Shown: positions 31,751-41,639 of the stretch, piece after piece
Position numbering within the stretch: position 1 is the stretch's first letter
How the letters are laid out: each line of letters starts with the position of its first letter
Source: Allium sativum
Taxonomy: Eukaryota > Streptophyta > Magnoliopsida > Asparagales > Amaryllidaceae
Assembly (NCBI GenBank): GCA_030737875.1
Contig: CM060923.1
Coordinates: forward strand, 34,464,501-34,528,500
Direction of reading: 5' to 3'
Length of the DNA stretch: 64,000 bases
Made by a program: the position numbers and the translations under genes
The notes under the pieces: model-generated
What the model was told of the DNA's origin: nothing
Database searches by the model: none
What the model saw: only the letters and a program-made list of their open reading frames with translations

Positions 31751-34740
31751 TGAAACACCCCACCTTCATCAAGGTCACTCACAAGGGGAATGTCTTAACT
31801 TCGGTGGAGCATTATAGGTAAAAGATACAGATAATTTACAAGACATGCATATAAACAGCGGAAAACTAAATTTATTTCATAAGCACGTGGTTCGGTTAAA
31901 ACATTACAACAACTGTCTCAAACCAACTTCCAAATTATTACAAAAAAAAATCTCTGTATTGAATTAAAACAAGAAGCATTAAAATAACAGTAAGGTTGCA
32001 TAAATCCCCAATAAGAGAGTATCCAAAGCCATAGCCCAAGGAAAGAGAATCCAAGCAATACATCTATACTCTTCAAGCTGGAAATGGTCCAAACTAAGCT
32101 GAAGTATTCCCTCCCTGCGGACCTTGGGGGAGGGGGGAACGGAAGAAAAGAAGACGAAAGAAAATGGGTCAGACATGAGTCTGGTAAGTCCAGTGATTAT
32201 TTAGTATGTAAACAAGAAAAAGGATTATGACATGAATAAACTGAACCTAGGACAACACCCTAGAAATAAGATAATAAGACTGAATATGCTATCGCACTCA
32301 TTACTATTTCTCTGCACCTACTTACAAGTGTTTTAACTAGCACCATGTGTTCAAGATAAATGATCCTCTTTATCGATTGGCTCCTACTCGTATACGTTTA
32401 CCACTTGTGTCATTCGGCCCCGCATGATTGTAGATACCTGTGCTGGTCCCACCATAGGGTGTATCAAATCCTATGGTGGCAACCCGATACAATTCAAGAT
32501 GCACAATGTATAACTACTGATGCCCAGTGCCTGCTTTTTCCACTCCGGAGTACGTGCACGACCGTACTCCGTTGGAACCTACACTGACGCACCACCCGCC
32601 ATTGTTTTGACCGCTTATAATCAGCCCAGTAATCGTGCCCCACCCTACCTAGTTCAGGGTACCATGATACATCTATGTGGGTTACTGCTGAAATGGGTCC
32701 CCGTTACTAGGGTTTCCTAATCAACATGTTAAAATGGTTAAGTGTTCTCAAATTAACCTAACCTCACCCATCAGTTTAGTTAACATGTTGTATTGGTTAA
32801 GTGTTGCCTTAATTAACTTAACCCTACCATTCATGTCTTAGCTTTAATTCATTCGTTAAAGCACCAACCACTCACATTAAATATGTATTATTGCGGTTGC
32901 TGGATGTTCCGGTCGGTTCCGGGCAGTCTTACACCGCAACTCAATCTAACCTCGGGTTCTTTTTGGGCTTGATGCACTAACCTCTCACATTAGATTTATA
33001 TTGTTATGGTTGCTGGATGTGTTGGTCGGTTCCGAGCAGTCTTACACCGTAACTCAATCTAACCTTGGGTTAGGCATATTTGTCTTTTACTTAATTTACA
33101 TATTTACCTTTCATATTCATATGTAAATTATCCACAATTATTGTCATTCAAGTCATGCCCCATTTACCCACTAAATCATGTTCAAAAATTTTAGGTATAT
33201 TAATTATACCATTTTTATGCCACTAATCATTCATATATTTATGGGCAAAATTATGCCAATAATATGAACCCCCGTTATTCGTTCGCAAAATTCACATAGA
33301 ATGTTAGGCTCATAACTTAGTCTAACTTATATACAAAAGGGGAAAGAAGGGAGCATGTACCAGTCATACAACATAATAAGGATCTAACTAAACATGTGTC
33401 ATATAAATTTGGCATAAACAATGAACTTGAATTTTTGGATCCAATTAACATGAATCTTAATCATATGAAATTACACAAATCCAACTAGGCACGTAAATGT
33501 AAACTTTTATTTTGGATCCAATAGACATGAATCTTAAGCATATAGAATTACTTAAATCCAACTAGGCATGTGAATGTGAACTTTTATTTTGGATCCAATA
33601 AACATGAATCTCAAGCATATAGAATTACACAAATCCAACTAGGCATGTGAATGTGAACTTTTATTTTGGATCCAATAAGCATGAATCTTAACACAGAAGA
33701 ATGTAGATCTAAACATATATATGACAGCCTAAAAACTTGCATGTAACATAACATGAAAAAGCCACCAAATTTACATAATACACGATTGGTTTAACATCAA
33801 CATAATAAGTCCAATAAACCACAATAGTTTCATAAGCATATATGATAGAATCATTACAAGAATAGACATGAATCAGCATCACCATTATCTCAGAACTAGG
33901 AATAACTCTAGTTTTCACTTTATTACAAATCATAACTTTTAATCTTTCACATCTAAATAATAACACGATTTACAAACAAAAGAAAGTCTTGTTTTCTGGG
34001 ATCTGTTTTCTGAAACTGAAAAGCAATCCCTTGACGAAGATTATCGATTCTCTAAATTAGATTTGATTCGTAGCTTCTAACTTGCTTTCTAGTTTAAGAA
34101 GAAATGGTGGCTAGGCTAGGACGATCATGGACAGCATGGTGGCTCCTTGGAATGAAATTGTGTGATTTAGGGTTGAGGACTAGGGTTGCTTTTATAGAAG
34201 TTTAAACTTATGTAAGCCGTTAGATCATCCTAGGAGCGATTAGAACCGTCCAGACTAGATAGAGTTATCCAGAAATTGCCATCTATGCCCTAGTGACTCA
34301 GCAAAAGGTCAAAAAAGACCCAGCAACAGGTTAGAAAATCGTCACTGTTTGGATCTGGACGAGGGGGTCGACCCCTATAGGGGGTAGACACCCTAGTCGA
34401 CACCCCTCTTGGGGGGTCGACACCTATGTCGACCCCCTTGGGGGGAGTCGACCCCTATGGGCGGGATTTTTCCCGCCCGGCTGAGCCACGTGATTTTTTA
34501 AAATTTGAACTGTTTTGTTTATTAAATTATTTAATTATATAATTTTCTATTTAAACACAAAATCTTCTGAACTCCATAACTTCTTCATACGGAGTTCGAT
34601 TCACGCAAACTCGGACTCTATCTTAAGCAGAATTCCGAGATGAACGCAATGGCATAACCCGTTTCCCTTAATTCTCACTTTTACAATTTAGTGTTCTATA
34701 ACTCGTTACTTTAATAAACATAGAAATACAGGGTGCTACA
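31751..34740 (-). repeat. 5' LTR of gypsy A
   Basis: 2990 bp, TGAAACACCCC to GGGTGCTACA. It contains two hairpin modules (32870-32955, 32981-33069), the 77-bp array (33437-33700), a TATA box (34188-34197), the TCGA palindromes and the U3 box (34574-34670). It is visibly more diverged from its partner than the LTR pairs of B or C, including an extra module of about 110 bp. Confidence 0.95.
32870..33069 (-). other. Paired hairpin modules in the A 5' LTR
   Basis: Copy 1 pairs GTTGCGGT with ACCGCAAC. Copy 2 pairs TTAGAT with ATCTAA and GTTATGGT with ACCGTAAC (wobble). The loops CCGGTCGGTTCCGGGCAGTC and TTGGTCGGTTCCGAGCAGTC are nearly alike. About 1.1-1.3 kb downstream of the TATA box in element sense. 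Confidence 0.75.
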
Positions 34741-34745
34741 CAAAC

Positions 34746-36400
34746 TCCCACTAAACCATGATATCCTCTAACAGTACAACACCCATATGAGCAGTGTATT
34801 CATGAAAGACCTTGGGTTGTAAACCTTTTATGAATGGATCCGATATCATGAAGTTTGTTCCAATATGCTCTATAGAAATCTGTCAACTCTACACTCTCTC
34901 TTTCACAACCAAGAATTTTATGTCAATATGCTTTGACTTAGTCGAGATTCTGTTATTATTAGAATATAGCACTGATGACTTATTATCACAATATAGCTTC
35001 AATGGCCTTTCTACATTTTCAAAAATGTGCATCCTACTGACAAAGTTGCATAGCCATATTCAATGATTTGATGCCTCATAACATGCTACAAATTATACTT
35101 CCATGGGGGGAGAAGTTACAAGTGTCTGTTTAACACTTTTCCAGGATATAGCTCCTCCAGCCAACAGATAAATATAGCCTAATGTAGACTTTCTGCTATC
35201 TTGGCATCCAGCAAAAACAGAATACCCTACAACCTTCAAATGATCTGATCTTCTATAAGTAAGCATGTAATCTTTTGTTCTCTGAAGATACCTCATAACC
35301 CTCTTGGCTGCCTTCAAATGGTCTATACCAGGATTGCTTAAGTATATGCCTAACATCCCAACAATGTATGCAATATCTGGATGTGTACATACTTGAGCAT
35401 ACATTAGATTTCCAACTGCTGAAGCATAGAGAATCTTTTGCATTTCTTGAATTTCAAGATTGCTTTTAGGGCACTGGCTAAGACTGAACTTATCTCCTTT
35501 AGCGACTAGGGTATCTTCAGGTCTATAATCTTGCATGCCAAACTTTTTGAGTACTTTATCAATATAGCTCTTTTGTGACAATCCAAGAATACCTTGAGAA
35601 CGATCTCGAAATATCTGAATACCTAATACAAAAGAGGCGTCCCCAAGATCTTTCATCTCAAAATGTTTGGGTAGAAATTTCTTGGTTTCGTGCAATAAGC
35701 CTATATCATTAGTTGCAAGCCAAATATCATCAACATATAGAACTAAGAATATACGTTTACTGCCACTCAACTTGTGATATACATAATCATCAACAATATT
35801 TGTATCAAAACCGAATGAGAAAATTACTTGATGAAATTTGTGGTACCATTGGCGAGAAGCTTGCCTAAGTCCATAGATGGATTTTGTTAATTTACAAATC
35901 ATATTCTTTGGATCTCCCGACACAAAGTTTTCTGGTTGTACCATACAAATTGTCTCATCAATGTCTCCATTGAGAAACGACGTCTTAACATCCATCTGAT
36001 GTAACTCAAGATCAAAATGAGAAATAAGTGCCATAATTGTGCTAAAAGAGTCTTTTGATGAAACTGGAGAGAAAGTCTCTAGAAAATCGATGCCTTCTTT
36101 CTAAGTAAAAGCTTTTGCAACAAGACGTGCCTTAAACCTCTCCATATTACCTTTTGCATCCCTCTTGGTTTTAAATATCCATTTACAACCAATTGGTTTT
36201 GCACCTTCTGGTAATGGGACAAGTTCCCAAACTTTATTGTCTTGCATTGATTTATACTCTTCATTCATGGCATCTATCCATTTTTGAGAGTTAGAATTTT
36301 TCATGGCATGATGAAAATTGATTGGGTCATCTTCCATCATTGCATTTTCATTCTCTTGCTTTTGGAGAAAGACAATATAATCATCTAAAATAGTACTTCT
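34746..36400 (-). pseudogene. Reverse transcriptase and RNase H of copia D
   Basis: The minus strand carries SQKWIDAMNEEYKSMQDNKV, WELVPLPEGAKPIGCKWIFK, then a stop after AKAFT (near 36103), then the long frame 36034-35093 with TSFLNGDIDE, SIYGLRQASRQWYHKFH and the catalytic LYVDDIWLA. The RNase H start reads VGYSVFAGCQDSRKST, where the usual SDSDFAG is shortened and its Asp lost. Further stops follow MEV near 35090. Domain order and motifs are typical of Ty1/copia. The 3' end continues at 1326-1747 across the gypsy insertion. Confidence 0.9.
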
Positions 36401-36436
36401 TCTTTCTCTCGTGGACCTTCATAATGGCACTAGTTC

Positions 36437-37668
36437 TTAAAGTTGTTGAGTTTGTTCTTCAGGAACAATGGTTTCATTTTGAATAAGGGATTGTATAACA
36501 TTGTCTTGTTGAGGTTTCGGATACACTTCTTGATCAATGATAGGTGTAGGCAACTGAACATTGTTAAAAGTGATAATAGGAACTGGGTTTGAATCCAAGT
36601 CCTCCTCAAAAGTAATGTCTTTAACTTTATTTATTCCCCCAAACTCAATATCCTCAAAGAATATTGCAGTTCCCGTCTCGGAAATATTCCTAGCTACGGG
36701 ATCATAAAACTTATAGCCCCTAGAACGCTCAGAATAACCAACAAAGTAGCTGCGCACTGTTTTGGTATCCAGTTTCTTTTCATGTGGCCTATAAGGCCTT
36801 GCCTCAGCTGGACATCCCCAAATGTGAAAGTGATTTAGACTAGGCTTTCGACTTGTCCAAAGCTAATAAGGTGTTTTCGTAGCTGCTTTAGTTGGTACTC
36901 TATTGAGAATATAAGCTGTTGTCTTTAATGCTTCTCCCCAGAGAAACTCAGGTAAGGTGGAATGAGCAATCATACTCCTTACCGTATCCTTAAGAGTTTA
37001 ATTTCATCTTTCAGCAACACAATTCATGCTAAGTAATCCTGGCATGGTGTACTGTGGGACAATAGCACATTCCTCTTGGAATTTAGCAAATGGTCCTGGA
37101 TGTTGTTCACCTGAGCCATCATATCGACTATAGTACTCACCACCACGATCAGATCAGATACTTTTAATCTTTTTATTGAGTTGATTCTCAACTTCAGCTT
37201 TATAACCTTTGAACACATCTAGTGACTGTGGCTTTTCATGAATGAGATATAGGTACTCATAACGTGAGTAATCATCTATAAATGTTATGACATATTGTTG
37301 GCCATTCCAAGATGCTATAGGAAAAGGCCCACAAATATCTGTATGAATTAATTTTAATACGTCTAAGATCTATTGGCATCCAATCTTTTAGTTTTGGTCT
37401 GTTTCCCCTTGATGCAATCTACATAAACATCAAATTTTGTGAAGTTAAGGGGTTCTAAAATGCCAATAGACACTAAGTGCTCAACTCTACCTTTTGAGAT
37501 ACGACCTAAGCGCTTATGCCACAAAGACGCTGAATTTTCTTTAGTTAATTTACGCTTAGTACCATGTGATTCTACATGCAAGGTTTCATTATAGGATGGA
37601 GCAGTTTCTAACAAATAAAGATTGTCATAAGTATTTAAATAACCAGTTCCAACAACATTTGAATTCAA
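36437..37668 (-). pseudogene. GAG-pre-integrase and integrase of copia D
   Basis: The frame 37668-37363 contains ASLWHKRLGRISKGRVEHLV and CIKGKQTKTKR, the zinc-binding region before integrase. A conserved His is Arg (RLGR for RLGH) and one Cys appears to be Tyr. The catalytic core between 36760 and 37360 is readable only in pieces with many stops. The tail 36757-36437 (YFVGYSERSRGYKFYDP) is the usual copia integrase end. Confidence 0.83.
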
Positions 37669-38060
37669 AGAAAAAGTAAACTAATTGTTTCCAAATGAAC
37701 AACAATATCCAAATTTGTCCCAAATAGAAACAAAAACCAAATTCCGTCTAAATGACGGTACAACAAATGTGTCTTTTAAATCCAAATAAAAACCACTTTC
37801 TAATAACAATCTAAAATGTCCAATTGCTTCTACTTCTACTGATTGCCCGTCGCCCACAAAGATGTGTCTTTCATCATCACTTGGCTTTCGATAGCTCAGG
37901 AAACCCTGCATAGAAACACTTATATGAGTAGTAGCACCATAATCTATCCACCAAGTGTTTCTAGGTACTGAAGATAAACTTACCTCAGAACAGACCAAAG
38001 TAATAAACATACCTTTCTTTGCACGCCATGCATGATATTTGGTACATTCTTTCTTCATTT
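37669..38060 (-). pseudogene. Protease of copia D
   Basis: WWIDYGATTHIS is the active site; copia proteases have D-S-G or D-T-G here, so Ser to Tyr is a probable inactivating change. HIFVGDGQSVEVEAIGHFRL and LKDTFVVPSFRRNLVFVS follow as expected. Confidence 0.84.
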
Positions 38061-38775
38061 GTCCAGGTTTATGACAAAAGAAACAACCTTCTTTTTCCTT
38101 TTGCGGTTTATTTTGATCGGGATCATTAGCAGCTTCATCCTTAGATTTTATTTTATTGCCCTTACCTTTAGGGTGCTAGCTAAATGAGCACTTTCAGTCT
38201 TATCTTGCTTCAGTCTTTCTTCCTCTTGAACACAATATGAAATGAGCTCATTAAGAGTCCACTTCTCTTTCTGGTAGTTAAAACTTTAGTGGAAGAGAGA
38301 TAAGCACTAAATGCACAAGCAAGTCATCTGAAAGCTCAAGCTTTAGTGCCTTCAATTTTGAAGCAAGGTGAGACATTTTCATAATGTACTCCCTTATGTT
38401 CATGGAAATAAATTTCTTTAAAAGAGTACTTGTTTCCGCCTTATCGCTTTTCGTAAAGCATTTCTCAACTTCAGCAAGAAAAGTCGTGGCATCGGTGATC
38501 TCTTCGGATGCCGCACCCCTAAAAGCCTCGGGTATGCCGCGTTTGATAATCATAAGACTCATGCGATCTAAACATTCCCATTTCTAAAAAAATTCTCCTT
38601 TACTTGGAGATACTGGCATCCGTAAGAGAAACAGGTCGATCCATCCTTAATGCAAGGTCAAGATCCATGCAGTTAAGAACAATTAATATGTTCTCCTTCC
38701 AATCCTTAAAGTTATTACCATTAAGGACTGGTACTGAATTTAGGTTAGCAGATACAGTAGCAACAACAGAAAAGA
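38061..38775 (-). pseudogene. Gag of copia D
   Basis: The N-terminus is readable near 38770-38640 (VPVLNGNNFKDWKENILIV), followed by a stop, then AFRGAASEEITDATTFLAEV and KLKALKLELSDDLLVHLVLI (38278-38562). The zinc knuckle near 38050-38092 reads CFFCHKPGQMKKEC: the His of CCHC is Gln. Several stops and gaps; non-functional. Confidence 0.82.
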
Positions 38776-40446
38776 GAACATGACAATTATATAAATAACA
38801 TACTCATATAATTAAGAATTCATATAAAACAATAAATTCAAATATTGGCTAGTCCCATCTCAAGATACCAAACATATCATTAATATCAAGTCTTTGAACA
38901 GTAATATTAAATGTAAATGGTACTCTTGTTGTAGAGATCAAATACTGATAATAAGTTTTGTCAAACAATATGCAATCTTTGGATAAACATATTGCTCACA
39001 TAAAATACCTTACAATTATCACATATTTATCGCCAAAAGCATGCATGAAATTTTACCAAATACTAATTCATCTTTGGGTTCGTTAATAAATGCATGAATT
39101 ACATACACACAATTAGTTTGACATTTTAATTAGACTAATCTACACAAAAGTGATCACTTTAGTGATATTTTGTTTTAATTAATCTATTAAAATATCAAAT
39201 TCGCACAGAAACCAAATTTGAATTTCTTATTATATTGATTATTTCATTAATGTAAATCCACGAATATTTAATAGTGGTTGCAGAACTTGTTGATTCAATT
39301 TACACTTTAATTGTTAACAACACTTGATATATACTTACTTTATGAACCAAAGAAAACTTGTTTTCAATATGCCCAGAATCCACGCATTATAAATAAGTGT
39401 CAGGTCTATGTAGATTTGAGCATGACTATAACAAACAAAACATATCCTTTGACACGTTCACAACCATAAAGAATACATCCCTTGTGTAACAAAGATTTTG
39501 ATGAACAGAGTCCATATTTTTATGTACTTATCTGAATGCCGATCTAGTGGTGTAAAAAAAATCCAATATTTGTAAACCACTTCCTATATGTATGACCTAA
39601 GCAACACATCACATATTTACGGCCATATAAAATGAAATATGAGAAGAAACAGGGATAAAAAAAGGCCAATCATCCAAATCTAGGGTAGCAAATTAGGGTG
39701 TTGCCAAATATGGTCTGAGCAACAGCCTCCTGTAGGGATTAACATGGATAGAATAACAAACATATTTTCAACTACACACGCATACTTAAGATCATACCAT
39801 TTCACCACCCTTAGAGTGATGTGATGTGCTCCTTTAACAACAATGATTCTTTAATGCATGCCAGCATACACTTAAATGCAATAATATGAATCCACGTTGT
39901 ATATAACATAACGAGAGTTTGACTTTTATACCATGTTTATATTATTACTTGAGAAAATGCATCCAATCATTATGTGGTACCAAACTTGGAGTGCGAGTTT
40001 GTTGACATCATTTGACGTGGGTCACCATGACACCACTGATGGTGTTAGTGGTGTGTGGATGAGATTTAATAAGAGAAATTCAAGGGGCAATCACAGCCCC
40101 ACACCATTAACATCGTTAGTGGTGTCATGGTGACCTAGGTTAAAATGGGGTTAACAAACTTCTACTGCCAAACTTGGAACTGCATACTATATCACAATCA
40201 TACTGCAGCAGGATGATAAAATAATATTCGATATGTAAATCGATGCAACGAAGAATTTCAAAACAGACATTGTCTTAGATTTTATTTTGATTAAAAAAAA
40301 CAAAAAATTCTTTGCTACAATTTCGCTTCCATCCATGTAAAAGTGATAGGTTATAATCACTCAAATTCGAACGAAATAACATGGAGGAAGATAATTCTAT
40401 TACCGTAAATTCTCATAAACTAATATAGGGTGGCTCCGAAACCAAT
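38776..40446 (-). other. 5' leader of copia D with primer site
   Basis: About 1.67 kb between gag and the 5' LTR, long for a copia leader. 179 bp of it is a MITE (39989-40167). The minus strand next to the LTR reads ATTGGTTTCGGAGCC, a degenerate initiator tRNA-Met primer site (TGGTATCAGAGCC expected). No coding is seen. Confidence 0.75.
39989..40167. mobile_element. 179-bp MITE with 9-bp TSD (Mutator-like)
   Basis: Perfect 9-bp duplication ccaaacttg at 39980-39988 and 40168-40176. The two halves fold back over about 60-70 bp (GTTTGTT, GGTCACCATGACACCACT and TGGTGTG on the left all have inverted partners on the right). TSD length 9 and long terminal inverted repeats fit a non-autonomous Mutator-like element; the superfamily is an inference from TSD length. 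It inserted into copia D. Confidence 0.85.
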
Positions 40447-40804
40447 TGTTGGAAAATTTCAATTCAGCCATAATCCTAATCAATTCAAGAGAAATCTAAA
40501 CCATAAACAAATGGAGATTGCGGAAGCATACCAAATCCATTGATTCAATTTGTATGAAGTTGTGATCTTCCCAGAATACCATTCCTTCTGTGTTTGATGA
40601 TTCATTCTGACGGGGAAGAAAGAAAATCAGAAGTGTACGTATTCTCGGGGACCCAACGGCTTTTGTTAAGTGATAAAAATCAGTTATTTTATATTTACAA
40701 TTTAGCCTCTCACTAAATTGTAAATATCATTTATTGTTTATACTTTAATTATAATAGCAATGTACATCTAACATATGTGTCCACAATAGAAATCTAATCC
40801 AATA
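40447..40804 (-). repeat. 5' LTR of copia D
   Basis: 358 bp, matches 967-1325. The outer terminal dinucleotide is TA instead of CA; the TSD taggc follows directly at 40805-40809. Confidence 0.93.
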
Positions 40805-40809
40805 TAGGC

Positions 40810-41420
40810 TAGCCTATCATTACAATTGTAGTTACTTGATTGAAAACCTTTTATTTTCCATACAATCCAATGCATGTTTTGGTTTTTGATTACTATTTGG
40901 ATATGGTGATGTAAATATGAGTGTAATAGATTACACATGTTTGATTTATTATGCAGTTTATTAATCACTTCTATATGTTAAAAATGAAATATACAAATAA
41001 TTACAATTGATAACAGACAGTCTCTTCCTATCTCCGCCTAATTTAACAAGATTTTCCACCTACTGAAACCTATAGTTCAACTCATCTTCAGTGTGAAAAA
41101 AACCATTCCTTTCGACAGGTTTATTGGATCTATTCCTTTGATTCTAGAAAGCCTATGTAGTGCACTTGAATAAACTCTGTAGGATATCATCCCCTCTAGC
41201 TCTGCATTATCATATTTTCCTGCTGCTCACTATACAAGTATGGTTTCACCTCTTTCACATATGTTTTATGCTATTTGTAGTGATCGATCAATGGAGAACT
41301 TTAGAGAATCTCAGAGTTGATGTGAACATGGGTAAGGTTTTGGACTGTTAGATGATAATAGTATTTAGGGAGGACTGTTAATTAAGGGTTCTCCAATTAA
41401 CATGCAATTTTTTTGCGTTA
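40810..41420. other. AT-rich DNA right of the nest
   Basis: No recognisable coding or repeat structure. Short open frames here have no motif I recognise. Confidence 0.5.
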
Positions 41421-41639
41421 ATGCCCATTAATGAAGATTGCTGTGTGATGATAACATCAGAATTCATGGGAACATTCATCCTTTTATTAATGGGATGTGG
41501 ATCTTCCTTCATCGACCAGAAATATAACATAACAATACTAGGCAGCACACTTGCTTGGATTATGACTCTAATGACAATGATATACACTTTGGGTCACATT
41601 GGCAATTCATATCATAAATGTGTAATCACCATATTATAA
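41421..41639 (+). pseudogene. Decayed NIP-type aquaporin fragment
   Basis: A 72-codon frame reads ITSEFMGTFILLLMGCGSSF, then ITILGSTLAWIMTLMTMIYT, then LGHIGNSYHKCVITI. Plant NIP aquaporins have an Ala-Glu-x-x-Gly-Thr first helix, a GCG/GCA turn, a second helix ending in VYSLGHISGAHFNPAVTI and the same spacing. Here GHI is kept but the NPA pore motif reads KCV, so pore function is lost. Both helices are strongly hydrophobic. It is the only host-gene-like sequence in the window. Similarity was judged by eye against family knowledge; a single exon of a relic gene is the best guess. Confidence 0.45.

Larger units (their letters stand above)
1753..34740 (-). mobile_element. Ty3/gypsy chromovirus A, inserted in copia D
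   Basis: Bounded by TG...CA termini and a perfect TSD caaac (1748-1752, 34741-34745). The 5' LTR is 31751-34740 (2990 bp). The 3' LTR is 1753-2286 plus 24287-26655 (2903 bp), split by element B. The internal region 26656-31750 (5.1 kb) encodes gag, protease, RT, RNase H, integrase and a chromodomain in one minus frame with about nine in-frame stops. Integrase after RT plus a C-terminal chromodomain and very long LTRs fit a Tekay/Del-type chromovirus (known family; the lineage is inferred from architecture only). Confidence 0.95.
967..40804 (-). mobile_element. Ty1/copia retrotransposon D, outermost layer of the nest
   Basis: Two LTRs of 359 and 358 bp start TGTTGGAAAA and lie about 39 kb apart, because a 33-kb gypsy nest (1753-34740) sits inside. 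The perfect TSD taggc is at 962-966 and 40805-40809. On the minus strand the order is 5' LTR (40447-40804), a tRNA-Met-like primer site, leader, gag, protease, integrase, RT-RNase H, polypurine tract and 3' LTR (967-1325). Integrase before RT is diagnostic of copia. Without the insert D would be about 6.8 kb. Coding is broken by several stops, so it is dead. The left LTR ends CA but the right ends TA, a terminal mutation. Confidence 0.93.
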
